A DNA stretch of 64,000 nucleotides from Burkholderia paludis (lineage in GTDB: Bacteria > Pseudomonadota > Gammaproteobacteria > Burkholderiales > Burkholderiaceae). The position numbers and the translations under genes were made by a program. The stretch's first letter is position 1. Every line of letters begins with the position of its first letter. Positions 9,463 through 18,570 of this stretch are shown piece by piece. The stretch is taken from contig NZ_JPGL01000011.1 of NCBI RefSeq assembly GCF_000732615.1, positions 165,096-229,095 on the forward strand. Direction: 5' to 3'. The notes below the pieces were generated by a model. The model was not told the DNA's origin. It saw nothing but the letters and a program-made list of their open reading frames with translations, and did no database searches.

Positions 9463-9652
9463 TGTTGGCGCATTCCCTGGTTTCGAAGCGACGCGTCCTG
9501 GATTGTCGCCAATCCAGGACCGGTTGTCGAACGGCACATTTTGACGGCGGATTCAACCTGTCGATGCGGAATGAATGGCCGGTCCACCGCGAGCCAGCGG
9601 GCGTCCGACCCGGAGCGATCCATTCACACCGTTGGAGCGAGACGGTCGACCG

Positions 9653-11128
9653 TCAGCTTCGGGCGCGAGATGTGTCGATCACGATGTCCGAAGGGCGGGC
9701 AGCCTTCGCGAGCGTGCCAAGACGCTCGATCGCCGTCCCGAGTTCGCTAGTCCATCGATAGCCGGCATTCACGCGAAGGCAATCGTCATAAGCGGTTCCC
9801 TCGCCAAACAGATGTCCGGGCGCGATCCCGATCCCTTCCCGGCGCGCCTGTTCGAACAGCGGCCGCGTGCTGACGCTGTTTCCATCGATCTGTGGGAGCC
9901 GGACCCAGAGCACAAACCCCCCGGCCGGGCGGCTCACTTCAGTGCCAGCCGGAAAGCTGCGCACAATCGTGTCGCGAAGACGCGCTTGCTGATCCTGAAG
10001 CGCTTTCTTGAGCCGCCTGAGGTGCAGCGCGTAGCCGCCGCCCGCGAGCATTTCGGCAACGGCGACCTGTTGCAGCTCGACGGTCGCCATGCTGGTCGCG
10101 TACTTCAGCGCCTTTACCCGTTCGGTGAATCGACCTGCCGCGATCCAGCCCAAGCGTAGTCCCGGACTCAGGCTTTTCGAGAATCCCCCGCAAAGAAGAA
10201 CGTTGCCGTTGCTGTCGAAGGCGCGTACCGGCCGTGGCCGGGTTTCACCAAAGCAGACATCGCCGAAGATGTCGTCCTCGATCAGGGGAACGTTCCGGTC
10301 CTTGAGCAGTTTGACGAGCGCACGCTTGGCGGAGTCGGATGCAACGCTGCCTACGGGATTGTTGGCGTTGGCGATGGTGACCACCGCTTTGACCGGTGCC
10401 CGATCGAGCGCCTCTTCCAGCATGCCGAGATCCATGCCGGTATTCGACAGACAACGCACCGGCAGTGCGGTCAACTCCAGCGACCGCAACATTTGCAAGA
10501 GCACGAAATACGTCGGCGACTCGACGGCAACGACGTCGCCGGGACGCGTTACCGCCCTGAGCGCAAGATTGAGCGCTTCGGTACATCCGTTGGTCACCAC
10601 CACTTCTTCCGGGTCGAGGTCACAGGGGTACTGCATCGCCTGGCGGACTATCTCGCGCCGAAGATCCGGATGACCCGTGCCCCGAACATAGGAGCCGACA
10701 AGGGTGTTTTGTTGATAGGCGAAACGCCGGAGCAGGACGCTGAACCGATCGATTGGGTAGAGAGACGGCTCGCCCGCCGCGAGGTCGAGCTGGACGCTGC
10801 ACGGTGAACCGACCATGGCGAGATGATCCCTGGCTTGCGCATCCAGTTCCGGCTGAGGAGCGGTCCACGTGTTCCGCCTGCCCGCTGCCGGGCGTGCGGC
10901 CGACCGCGCCACGAAATAGCCAGAACGCGGGCGGGCATAGATCTTCCCTTGCGTCTCCAGCCAGCGCAACGCCTGTAACGCCGTCGTGAGACTCACACCA
11001 TGCTGCACCGCGAGCATTCGCACCGACGGCAACCGGTTCCCGGCCTTGAGCCCGGCCTTCGCGATTCCGTCCAACAAGCTGTTTGCGAGCTGCCGGTAGC
11101 GAGGTAACGCGGACTCTGTAGCGTGCAT
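9653..11128 (-). CDS. MocR/PdxR-type regulator (GntR helix-turn-helix fused to aminotransferase fold)
   Basis: About 491 aa. An N-terminal GntR winged helix (YRQLANSLLDGIAKAGLKAGNRLPSVR is its start, then VSLTTALQALRWLE) is joined by a linker to a fold-type-I PLP domain. The PLP Lys appears in CGGFSKSLSPGLRLGW. The aminotransferase core is also visible in NGCTEALNLALRAV and NANNPVGS. The start at 11128 has GGATGG 5 nt upstream; an ATG at 11137 is also possible. It diverges from an arylamine N-acetyltransferase gene across a perfect palindrome, so it probably regulates itself and that gene in response to a vitamin B6 or amino compound. Confidence 0.88.
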   Translation of the reverse strand: MHATESALPRYRQLANSLLDGIAKAGLKAGNRLPSVRMLAVQHGVSLTTALQALRWLETQGKIYARPRSGYFVARSAARPAAGRRNTWTAPQPELDAQARDHLAMVGSPCSVQLDLAAGEPSLYPIDRFSVLLRRFAYQQNTLVGSYVRGTGHPDLRREIVRQAMQYPCDLDPEEVVVTNGCTEALNLALRAVTRPGDVVAVESPTYFVLLQMLRSLELTALPVRCLSNTGMDLGMLEEALDRAPVKAVVTIANANNPVGSVASDSAKRALVKLLKDRNVPLIEDDIFGDVCFGETRPRPVRAFDSNGNVLLCGGFSKSLSPGLRLGWIAAGRFTERVKALKYATSMATVELQQVAVAEMLAGGGYALHLRRLKKALQDQQARLRDTIVRSFPAGTEVSRPAGGFVLWVRLPQIDGNSVSTRPLFEQARREGIGIAPGHLFGEGTAYDDCLRVNAGYRWTSELGTAIERLGTLAKAARPSDIVIDTSRARS

Positions 11129-11148
11129 TTTGACCATCCACTCAGGCA

Positions 11149-11168
11149 AATCTGTTATGTAACAGATT
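11149..11168. promoter_or_regulatory. Perfect palindromic operator candidate
   Basis: Two 9-bp arms, AATCTGTTA and TAACAGATT, are separated by 2 nt. The site lies 12-21 nt upstream of the MocR start and about 75 nt upstream of the divergent N-acetyltransferase start. Size, symmetry and position fit a GntR/MocR dimer site. Binding is inferred. Confidence 0.6.
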
Positions 11169-11241
11169 CGTCGGTGTTGTGCATAGGCCGTTGCCAGTCG
11201 GCGTGCCACGATGAATGCTCTTTTTGCGGAGGCACCACGAC

Positions 11242-12015
11242 ATGAAGGCCGAGAATTTCACGCTGCAACAATATTTCGAGCGGATCGGATTTGCACCCTC
11301 GTCGAGGGCCGATATCGCCACCGTCGCCGAAATGATGAGACGGCAGTTGTTCTCTGTCCCGTTCGAGAATCTGGACGTGCAGGACAAGAAGATTGTCTCC
11401 CTCGTTCCCGAAGACATCGTCGAGAAAATTCTTCAGCGAAACCGGGGCGGGTACTGCTACGAGGTGAACGGGATATTTGCGATGGCTTTGCAAGCGCTTG
11501 GACTGACCTACCAGTTCGTCGCGGCAAGACCGATGTTCTATGCGGTCAAACGACCCAGGACCCATATGGCCATCGTGCTGACCTTGAATGGGGAAAGCTG
11601 GCTGTGCGATCTCGGCTTCGGCAGCTATGGAATCCGAGCCCCACTTCGACTCGACGCAATCGACGTGGAAGTCAGGCAGGACGCCGACACGTTCATGCTG
11701 AGCAAGATAAGCGAGCGGGATTATCTGCTGAAGGCGCTGGTCGACGGACAATGGGCGAATCAATACGCGTTCGACCTGTCTCCGCAGGAATGGATCGATT
11801 TTGCTCCCGCCAACTATATGAATTCGACCCACCCTGATGCGATCTTCGTGCAAAAGATGTTGGTGATTCTCCACAATGAGAGCGGTCGAAAAGTCCTGAT
11901 CGGCGACACCTTGAAAACCGTCCGAAACGGACAAACCGAGCAACACGTGATTTCGACGGAAGACCGTCGATCGATTTTGTCGCGAGAGTTCGGCCTTGCG
12001 TTGGCGAGTCATTGA
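11242..12015 (+). CDS. Arylamine N-acetyltransferase
   Basis: A 257-aa cytoplasmic enzyme that moves an acetyl group from acetyl-CoA to arylamines or hydrazines. The catalytic triad is visible: Cys in RGGYCYEVNG, His in PRTHMAIVL, and Asp in WLCDLGFG. The N-terminal PFENLDV stretch is also typical. The ATG at 11242 has GGAGG 9 nt upstream; an earlier in-frame Met at 11215 lacks one. Length is slightly below the usual 275-280 aa. It probably shares control with the divergent MocR gene. Confidence 0.92.
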   Translation: MKAENFTLQQYFERIGFAPSSRADIATVAEMMRRQLFSVPFENLDVQDKKIVSLVPEDIVEKILQRNRGGYCYEVNGIFAMALQALGLTYQFVAARPMFYAVKRPRTHMAIVLTLNGESWLCDLGFGSYGIRAPLRLDAIDVEVRQDADTFMLSKISERDYLLKALVDGQWANQYAFDLSPQEWIDFAPANYMNSTHPDAIFVQKMLVILHNESGRKVLIGDTLKTVRNGQTEQHVISTEDRRSILSREFGLALASH

Positions 12016-12407
12016 GCGGCACGTGTGGTTCGTGCGCGTCAATAGCTGATGTGGGGAGAGGGGGCGACTAGCGGTCGTTCGACTTGGTATGCCGTGTGTT
12101 TCTTCATGGCCGATTGCCGCCCGATGTGGCAGACCGCAGCCGACCCGGAGGAGCCTCTTGGCTTACTGGTTAGCGGACGATCACGCGCAACGAATCGGAT
12201 CGTTCGTTCGGCGCGAGCCAGCCATTCAGCCAGCTTCGCCAGGTTGATATACTGTCTTCGCTGCGTGGGGAAGGACACCCCGTCAGGGGCACCAGTGGGT
12301 AATGCCGACCGCGCCCAGGGTCTTGGGCACCGTCTGCGTAATAGTCAGGCGCAGGCCTTGCCACGCAGCATATATCCTGCAGGACACCAGTATTGATATC
12401 CCTTGTG
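12016..12407. other. Intergenic with one interspersed repeat
   Basis: About 390 bp. Copy 2 of the interspersed repeat lies at 12106-12155. The remainder (about 12250-12390) has no gene I recognise on either strand. Confidence 0.4.
12106..12155. repeat. Interspersed intergenic repeat, copy 2
   Basis: The clearest copy. It contains GATTGCCGCCCGATGTGGCA followed by GACCGCAGCCGACCCGGAG. It aligns base for base with copy 3 at 13971 over about 45 bp with few mismatches, and less well with copy 1 at 8383. Confidence 0.6.
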
Positions 12408-12659
12408 ATGGAAGCGCTCAATCCCGACGATCAAAGACGCATCTACTTTGCGCGAGTCAGCTGTGCTGACTCCCCGTATCTCGATGCAGTCGAAATCGAG
12501 GGTTGCGGGTTGGGCGTTTTGCTAATTCGTTATTTTGCCTACGAGAGCGGGTCAATCGAAGGCGACCACTGGTACGAAAATGCCGCGGTTGCGAGACGGG
12601 AAGCCGAGTCGGAGTTCGGAATCAGACCGGAAAGCTGGATCGTGCGAGACGTCCCATGA
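12408..12659 (+). CDS. Small hypothetical protein
   Basis: 83 aa from the ATG at 12408 (an in-frame ATC/ATG reading from 12393 adds five residues). The composition is protein-like: acidic, with an aromatic centre LLIRYFAYESGSIEGDHWYENA and the end GIRPESWIVRDVP. No signal peptide and no recognised domain. Its size and its setting among orphan small genes would suit an immunity or antitoxin protein, but nothing in the sequence proves that. Confidence 0.5.
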   Translation: MEALNPDDQRRIYFARVSCADSPYLDAVEIEGCGLGVLLIRYFAYESGSIEGDHWYENAAVARREAESEFGIRPESWIVRDVP

Positions 12660-12705
12660 TGTCGGACGGCTGCGTCGGACGCTTTTCCTGGTGCCGGGGA
12701 TCAGT

Positions 12706-13074
12706 TCAAACCAACGGTTGATTCTCGACGAATGCACTATCCGACTGCGGATCGTAGACTACCAGCGAATGGTCTCTTAGCAAGCGGTGAATGAAAGCAC
12801 CCACCTCCGCGGCTTTGCTGAAAGTCATACTGATTACAAGATGGTGAGTTCCAAGGTCGAAGTCACATGACCATGGGCTGTCATCCAGTTGATCGTCTTG
12901 CAGTGCGGAAAGCTGTGGATACTGCCGCTCTAATGCAGCAACGAAGCTCTCGAGCGTGGCATCGGTGACGCCCTCGTTGGTCAAGTCGCCAGCGCATGCC
13001 TCATGATATGCCGTTCGGACATCATGAAGTGTCTGGCCGTCTCTGTATGTGAAGAAGCCCAAGTCGTAGCTCAC
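12706..13074 (-). CDS. Hypothetical protein
   Basis: 122 aa, acidic, without signal peptide or membrane segment. It starts MSYDLGFFTYRDGQTLHDV and ends in VVYDPQSDSAFVENQP. The sequence has regular helix/strand alternation and reads as a real folded protein, but I do not recognise the family. Orphan genes like this are common near polymorphic toxin loci as immunity genes. No toxin gene is adjacent. Confidence 0.65.
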   Translation of the reverse strand: MSYDLGFFTYRDGQTLHDVRTAYHEACAGDLTNEGVTDATLESFVAALERQYPQLSALQDDQLDDSPWSCDFDLGTHHLVISMTFSKAAEVGAFIHRLLRDHSLVVYDPQSDSAFVENQPLV

Positions 13075-13394
13075 ACCAGGTTCCCTTTATCTGAATTGCG
13101 AGATTGATCGCTACTTTCCGCGTCACCGATTTTCAACTATTCAGGTTCAGCGGTCTTTCGCCATTCCCCGGAGCCGCCGCACTGAAGCGCTCAACGAGCG
13201 CTGCAGATTCGACGAATGGTAGAGTAAATGACATGGCTACCGCGCTCCATCATTGGGAACGGCCGGCAACGCATCGTCGCCCCGAGCGCAAAGACTCCAC
13301 GGCCTTCGCAAGCGACAAGATGGAGATCCCCGCATTTATCGCATTGGCCAAATCGAACGTAGCTTGATCGAGTACGCAGAATGATGGGTTCCCG

Positions 13395-13838
13395 TCACGA
13401 TGCCGGCAATGTTCCGTCGCTTGGCAAGCACTGGTTCGGATAGGGTAGTGTATCCGAAGACTGGTGCCAGACAGACTGGTCGCCACGGTGAAGTTCGTGA
13501 GCGTATTTCGACCTGAGTCGTTCAATGTCCGACGCCGCCAAAAGGTTCCCTGAAGAACTGATCGACTCTCCGCTCGTAAGAAATAGATAGACTGCAGCCA
13601 ACTCTTCCAATTCCGGAGAGTCTGATGTGATTGAAAAGATGGCGGGATCGGTTTTGGTTGCTGAAATCTCGACACAAGGGGCGTTGCTTTCCCTGTCACG
13701 TATGTACAAGCGCGTCCAGAGTCTGCTGTTGACCGGATACGAGTTCCCATCCGTGTCTACATTTCGATCGCGACCGTACAGGAGATCGATGAAACATCGA
13801 AAATCCGGGCGATTTCGGACAATATTGACGGTATGCAT
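13395..13838 (-). CDS. Hypothetical protein, possibly frameshifted at the C-terminus
   Basis: About 147 aa from the Met at 13838 (MHTVNIVRNRPDFRCFIDLL). The first 120 residues look like a folded domain (ELEELAAVYLFLTSGESI). The last 25 become Pro/Ser-rich and unstructured. A convincing continuation lies just downstream in another minus-strand frame, ending near 13250: FCVLDQATFDLANAINAGIS then ILSLAKAVESL. A single frameshift near 13400-13450 would join them, so the gene is probably broken. The family is not recognised. The remainder of 13075-13394 holds nothing else. Confidence 0.5.
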   Translation of the reverse strand: MHTVNIVRNRPDFRCFIDLLYGRDRNVDTDGNSYPVNSRLWTRLYIRDRESNAPCVEISATKTDPAIFSITSDSPELEELAAVYLFLTSGESISSSGNLLAASDIERLRSKYAHELHRGDQSVWHQSSDTLPYPNQCLPSDGTLPAS

Positions 13839-13970
13839 CAGGCCTTGGTTTTCCCGCTTCACGGTAGATGGTTGGAGGCGGTGATTCTGAAATCACGATA
13901 TCACGAATGCATCGTCGGATGCGCCTACGGCAACGATGCAAATCGTCGATGATCCAGGCGATCGAGTCGA

Positions 13971-14020
13971 TTGGCCGACTGCCGCCCGATGTGGTGGACC
14001 GCAGTCGACCCGAAGCGGTC
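13971..14020. repeat. Interspersed intergenic repeat, copy 3
   Basis: Contains GACTGCCGCCCGATGTGGTG then GACCGCAGTCGACCCGAAGC. It is nearly identical to copy 2 in length and order. It lies in the gap between the broken hypothetical gene and the SDR gene. Confidence 0.6.
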
Positions 14021-14120
14021 TGTCAGTGTTCCGAGCCGACGCCGACTCATGCTGGTTCCGATGAGACATTCGTGAGAGTACTGAAGTGCCGGAAAATTCA
14101 ACGCAGGTGGCTGTAATCAC

Positions 14121-14855
14121 TTAGCCAATTCGCCAGCCTCCATTGACGGAAATCACAGCACCGGTCACGAAACTCGCAGCTTCCGATGCTAGCCAGAGCA
14201 CCGCAGCGGCAACATCGTCCGGCGTGCCGGGCCGGCCAACAGGCGTCTCAGCGACGATGGCAGCGACGCGCTCTTCGGGCCACGACCCGGTGAATCCGGT
14301 CCCCGCGATGAAGCCAGGAGCGATCGCGTTGGCCGTGCAGCCGTGCGGTGCCAATTCTCGCGCGAGCGCAAACGTCAGGCCGTGCAAACCGGCCTTCGCT
14401 GCAGCGTAGGCTAGCCCCCCCGGGCGGCTACCGCCTGTTTGCGCGCCGATCGAACTGATGTTGACGATCCGCCCACCCGGACGAGGCAGCCGTCGCGCGA
14501 CACTGTGCGCCATTAAAAAACTACCCTTGAGGTTAGTCTCGATCACGGCGTCCCACTCCACTTCTGCTTGGTCGAGCGCGCTGTCTAGGCTTACGGGACG
14601 TATAAACCCTGCTGCATTAACCAGCAGATCTACGCAGCCAACGCCAGCAAGCGCGGTCTCGACATCCGAGCGCTTTGCAATGTCGGCACGTTGGTAGGTC
14701 GCAGTGGGCCCCAGCGTCGCGATGGCTTCTTGAAGCCGTTGGACGTTTCGCCCGATGATCGTCACACGATAGCCAGCGCTGACGCATGCGCGCGCGATGC
14801 CCAAGCCTATGCCACTCGCACCGCCTGTCACGATTGCATGTTTTTGCTCCGCCAT
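14121..14855 (-). CDS. SDR-family NAD(P)-dependent oxidoreductase
   Basis: A 244-aa classical short-chain dehydrogenase. The nucleotide-binding motif TGGASGIGLG is at residues 10-19, and NAAG appears in LLVNAAGF. The catalytic Ser is in VNISSIG and the Tyr/Lys pair in YAAAKAG (YxxxK), and the C-terminal FVTGAVISVNGGW is typical. The start at 14855 has GGAGG 6 nt upstream. It diverges from a LysR gene by about 90 bp, which probably regulates it. The substrate is unknown. Confidence 0.9.
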   Translation of the reverse strand: MAEQKHAIVTGGASGIGLGIARACVSAGYRVTIIGRNVQRLQEAIATLGPTATYQRADIAKRSDVETALAGVGCVDLLVNAAGFIRPVSLDSALDQAEVEWDAVIETNLKGSFLMAHSVARRLPRPGGRIVNISSIGAQTGGSRPGGLAYAAAKAGLHGLTFALARELAPHGCTANAIAPGFIAGTGFTGSWPEERVAAIVAETPVGRPGTPDDVAAAVLWLASEAASFVTGAVISVNGGWRIG

Positions 14856-14944
14856 TTTTTGCCTCCGTTCGATTCCGTACAAATTAAAGCTGGAAGCGCG
14901 ATACGTCCAATACGATTGAATGTGTCCTCTGATACTCTTGTCGT

Positions 14945-15847
14945 ATGGCTATCCTCACCCTTCGACAACTCGAACAGTTCCTGGCAGTCGCGGAGACTAT
15001 GAATTATCGGCTCGCCGCCGAGCGACTCAACATGGCCCAGCCACCACTGACGGCGGCAATCAGGCAAATGGAATCACTATTGGGCGCACGTTTGCTGGAA
15101 CGCGGCAATCGTGTAACGTCGTTGACTGCGGCAGGCGAGGTTTTCCGTGAAGAGGCGCGCAGAACGCTGGAGCAGGCACAGCGAACCGTCGAGCTCACGC
15201 GGCGGGCGGCGCATGGGCTTATCGGTTCCATCAGGATCGGTTTCGTGGCGAGCGCTACGCGGCACGTGCTGCCGCCCTTGATTTCGCGCTTTCGACAGAC
15301 GCATCCCAGTGTGGCACTTGATCTGACTGAGGCGACTACCAGACAGCAGTTGACTGCGCTCGACGAAGATCGCCTCGACGCCGGGATCGTGGTGCTACCT
15401 CTTGGCTCGGAGTTTGGACTGCGGATTGCACAGCGCAAGCTGTTGAAGAGTCGCATGGTTGCCGTCATATCTACGGAACACTCTCTGGCCAAGCCGTCTG
15501 GACGCCCCATATCACTCGCGTCGCTTGCACGCGAGCCATGGATACTTTTTCCTCCCACGGAGGGGCCTGGCTTGTACGCAACGATCCTCAACGCGTGCGC
15601 TATAGCCGGATTCACTCCGCGTGTTGTACAACGTGCGATGCAAATGGACACGATTATCGGGCTCGCGGCGGCGAAGCTCGGTGTTGGGCTTGTGCCGGAG
15701 CCGCTCGCGACAGCGGAGGCGGGTGGCGTGAGTTTCAGGCGACTCGTCGGCAGCGGGACGCCGGTGCCATACGACGTCTCATTGGTGTGGCGGAAGGCAG
15801 ACCACAATCCTACTGTGGCTGCGCTAGTCAATTCATGCTTAGGTTAA
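14945..15847 (+). CDS. LysR-family transcriptional regulator
   Basis: 300 aa. The N-terminal helix-turn-helix reads LTLRQLEQFLAVAETMNYRLAAERL with recognition helix PPLTAAIRQMESLLG. The effector domain opens with IRIGFVASATRHVLP, like the CatR/BenM branch that senses aromatic degradation intermediates. It is divergent from the SDR gene and probably controls it. The ligand is not predictable. Confidence 0.92.
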   Translation: MAILTLRQLEQFLAVAETMNYRLAAERLNMAQPPLTAAIRQMESLLGARLLERGNRVTSLTAAGEVFREEARRTLEQAQRTVELTRRAAHGLIGSIRIGFVASATRHVLPPLISRFRQTHPSVALDLTEATTRQQLTALDEDRLDAGIVVLPLGSEFGLRIAQRKLLKSRMVAVISTEHSLAKPSGRPISLASLAREPWILFPPTEGPGLYATILNACAIAGFTPRVVQRAMQMDTIIGLAAAKLGVGLVPEPLATAEAGGVSFRRLVGSGTPVPYDVSLVWRKADHNPTVAALVNSCLG

Positions 15848-16115
15848 GACCCCTGGTCGATCATTGCGACTGCAATGGAACGAGATGATGTTCCTGTCAT
15901 ATAGCGGGTACGCGTTGCTTATCTATTGTCCGCTATGGGTCCCGGAGGTGACATGCAACTGCCGATTCAACAGAAGGTGCGAGTGACGCTTCCTGGCCGA
16001 TCTCTGCCGGTCGCGGCATTGCTTGCGACCCACAAAGGATGGTCGTGTTTTCGCAAAACGGACGTTCAAAGCATTCGCCACGAACGTTGCACTGTATAGC
16101 GGGCCTATCCCAGTG

Positions 16116-16427
16116 TTAGCGCGTTAAAGCTTCCATGGTTTGAACAATACGGCCGAATTTGTCATTGCCCTCAAAGGCCGCACAGGTTTGGGCGTATACC
16201 TGTTCCTTCCCGTTACTCTTGGAAAAAAATGCCTCCGCGCAATCACAGCGTAAGGTTGCCACCTTTGTGTGAGTCCGAGTATCGCGTAACGTCGCGACCC
16301 AGCAACTATCGGCACATCCACAGCTACCGTAGGAAAGTACTTGATGGCTTCGGTGCCAAGGCAACGTCTCGGTCCTCACGCCTTGCGCTCCAACCTTTGG
16401 CAAGAATAAGAGCGCGAGCAAACACAC
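16116..16427 (-). CDS. Exported Cys-rich hypothetical protein
   Basis: 103 aa from a GTG. The N-terminus (CLLALLFLPKVGAQG) is a signal peptide, short because the true start may lie just upstream. The mature part has Cys in SYGSCGCADSCWV and LRCDCAEAFF and ends GRIVQTMEALTR, suggesting disulphides in the periplasm. It lies 173 bp downstream of another exported protein in the same direction. Family not recognised. Confidence 0.55.
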   Translation of the reverse strand: MCLLALLFLPKVGAQGVRTETLPWHRSHQVLSYGSCGCADSCWVATLRDTRTHTKVATLRCDCAEAFFSKSNGKEQVYAQTCAAFEGNDKFGRIVQTMEALTR

Positions 16428-16600
16428 GGCCGTGCGCGTTCTATTGCAGTTTATGTTTATAACCGTCGAAATTTGGTTTTACCAGTAGCTTGGAGTGCCG
16501 GAGCCAGCTTTTAACGACACCGAACTCCAGTGTATTTTCGACTTCGGCGTCAACCTAACAATACCCGAACAGCCTTCAAATCGCTTACGCAGAACACCAA

Positions 16601-16996
16601 TCAATGTGAGTACCCCGGTGGAAACTTGCCGTTCCAATTGAAGGGGTCAAAGCTGTTTTTCGTCCCGCAGGTGTTGCTCATGCGCGTGGCAAAACTCTCG
16701 CTGCCAAACTGACTATATGTGCGGTCGGCGTATGCAAGATGAATCAGCCGCTTAAGCCGGCCCCAATCAACTTCATCCTCGTCTTCGCCCCCCTGCCACG
16801 TTGGAGAAAGTTGCTCGAATGCCTGGTCGGGCGTCATTCCGTTCCCATGGTCGATATTCGCAAGAAACAGAACGGTCACGTCCCCTTTGCAATCCCGGCC
16901 CGCATCCGCAGCGTAGCTGGACGTCACAAACCCAAACATCGCAAAGCCCGTAATCAGTACGCGAACAAGCAGCTTCAATTTTCCATCAATAATCAT
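16601..16996 (-). CDS. Exported hypothetical protein
   Basis: 131 aa from the Met at 16996. The signal peptide is KLKLLVRVLITGFAMFGFV with cleavage after SSYA. The mature protein is acidic with two Cys (GRDCKGD and SNTCGTK) and aromatic residues (SPTWQGGEDEDEVDWGRL). It forms a same-strand pair with the exported Cys-rich protein downstream. The pair may be a small periplasmic or inhibitor-like system. Function unknown. Confidence 0.6.
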   Translation of the reverse strand: MIIDGKLKLLVRVLITGFAMFGFVTSSYAADAGRDCKGDVTVLFLANIDHGNGMTPDQAFEQLSPTWQGGEDEDEVDWGRLKRLIHLAYADRTYSQFGSESFATRMSNTCGTKNSFDPFNWNGKFPPGYSH

Positions 16997-17125
16997 GGTC
17001 AATTCTTTTGTCAGTTGGGCGGTGCAAGGCAACAGCGATTGCGGCGGTTTCGGAGCACTCCTAGATCTTACGCGACTACCTCAAAGCGATTGTCAAATCT
17101 GGTGTGCGCGGACTGGTTCGCATGA

Positions 17126-17685
17126 TCAGGCGGCCAGCGGTTGAGGAGCTGGCGTGCTCTCGATCACAGGGATTCCGTCTTTGAAGGGCGCGCCCTTCAG
17201 GAGCAGCTCGATCCTGTCGGCACTGAGAATTTTCAGCCACGACTGTTCAGTTGCTTCGATCAGCATGATCGGCACGCCAAGGAACGTCGCGCGCGACAGG
17301 CAGTTGCGCGTGCGCGACGTGCTGTGACGTACCGTCGCGAACGTCGACTCGATCGGGTTCGTGGTCCGCACGTGCTGCCAATGCTCGGCCCGGAAGTCGT
17401 AGAACGCGAGCAGCGAGGCACGACCCTTTGCCAGCTTCTCGATGGCCCTCGGATATTTGGCCGCATAGGTGTCGACGACCTGGTTAAATGCGATGATCGC
17501 GTCTGCGCGCGTCGCCGCGTTCCAGATCTCTGCGAGCGCTGCCTTGGCATGCTGCGATTTCGGCATGACGTTGAGCACGTTGCCGATCTTGTGGAACCAG
17601 CAACGCTGATGACGGACCTGCGGGAACACCTTGTCGAGCGCCACCCACAAATCCATCGCGCCGTCGCCAACAGGGGCGGTGCCAG
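17126..17685 (-). pseudogene. IS256-family transposase, C-terminal half
   Basis: About 185 residues match the second half of IS256-type Mutator transposases. VGDGAMDLWVALDKVFP carries the second catalytic Asp region. RCWFHKIGNVLNVMP follows, then the third acidic residue in the NPIESTFATVRHS region, and a terminal SWLKILSADRIELLLKG. Intact proteins are about 400 aa. Here homology stops abruptly near 17685, so the element cannot transpose by itself. Confidence 0.85.
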
Positions 17686-17689
17686 TGTC

Positions 17690-17740
17690 TGTGTCGAATG
17701 GCCGCATCTGGCCGAACCCGGAAGTTCGGCCGACGCCCAT
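17690..17740. repeat. Interspersed repeat, second type, copy 1
   Basis: Contains GTGTCGAATGGCCGCATCTG then GCCGAACCC. A related stretch at 18281 begins GTGTCGAAGGGCCGATATTG then GCCGATCGC. The similarity is limited to about 35-40 bp. This copy sits exactly where IS256 homology ends. Confidence 0.35.
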
Positions 17741-17862
17741 TAGCCGCCTGCCCGATCTCGACGCGAACTTCCCTTGTCGACCCGATTGCGTCATTGACGG
17801 TCCCGCAAAACAGCCGTTCAAATACGCAACTCTGCCGTGAATGCAGTCACAAATAATGTGAG

Positions 17863-18198
17863 TCAGTCTGCACGACTTGCGCCACACGCGGCACAAAAGC
17901 TCGCGATAGGCGTGCGAAGCGGTTTACCGCAAGCAGTGCATGCAGGACCGTATAGCTTAAGGCGGTGATGCATCAATGCGTTTGCATTGCTCTCACGGAA
18001 TCCTGTAATGTGTTCGTAGGCCACCAGAGCCGGAAGACCCGTGTTGTTCCGATAGGCCTCCGCTAAAGATGCCCCCGTCTCTCTTCGATATTGCTTTATC
18101 TGCTCAAGCAACGCTTCCGGATTAGCCAACTGCCACTCGTCTTCGGTGAGCATCGGTACATCCATTTTGCAGCGCCAACAGTAGATCGTTTGTGGCAT
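17863..18198 (-). CDS. Hypothetical zinc-ribbon protein
   Basis: 111 aa from the ATG at 18198. Three Cys pairs bracket it: CWRC near the N-terminus, and CTAC and CAAC near the C-terminus (PACTACGKPLRTPIASFCAAC), as in zinc ribbons. The middle is helical (ALLEQIKQYRRETGASLAEAY). Several similar proteins are annotated only as hypothetical. It lies between two IS remnants. Function unknown; it may bind a nucleic acid or a partner protein. Confidence 0.65.
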   Translation of the reverse strand: MPQTIYCWRCKMDVPMLTEDEWQLANPEALLEQIKQYRRETGASLAEAYRNNTGLPALVAYEHITGFRESNANALMHHRLKLYGPACTACGKPLRTPIASFCAACGASRAD

Positions 18199-18280
18199 CT
18201 TTTTATCGTCGCTCCTCGAACCAAGGTTGGTTGCCGATACGATCAAAACGTGCCAGATATTGTCGACGATTTTGCTCAAC

Positions 18281-18330
18281 GTGTCGAAGGGCCGATATTG
18301 GCCGATCGCAGCCGGCCGCCACTCTGAGAC
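18281..18330. repeat. Interspersed repeat, second type, copy 2
   Basis: Partner of the stretch at 17690-17740; the shared core is GTGTCGAA, one variable base, GGCCG. It also contains CTCTGAGACGCGCG. Similarity to the other copy fades after about 40 bp, so this is a tentative call. Confidence 0.3.
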
Positions 18331-18542
18331 GCGCGTCGCGTCTGAGGCGGACAAGCTGTGAACCCGCACGATCGTCACTGATAGCGAGCCGAGCGACTGG
18401 GACTGCGCGATCGTCGAGACGCAGTTGAACCGGAAAGCAGGAGCAACCAATGAAGCTACCGGAACAGTCGCTCACTTCCACCGGCGGCTCACGCAGCAAT
18501 GGCTCGTACCCGGATGCGGCCCGAATTTTGTGGCGCACTTTC

Positions 18543-18570
18543 AATGCCGCTAACTCCCATTAGCGGCATT
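18543..18570. terminator. Perfect 11-bp hairpin
   Basis: Arms AATGCCGCTAA and TTAGCGGCATT enclose a 6-nt loop. No T-tract follows and no gene ends next to it. It may be a relic terminator, a mobile-element end or a palindromic repeat unit. Confidence 0.4.

Noticed and set aside
12250..12396. Possible transposon-end coding remnant
   Set aside because: Short translations on both strands looked vaguely familiar, but I could not tie them to any family.
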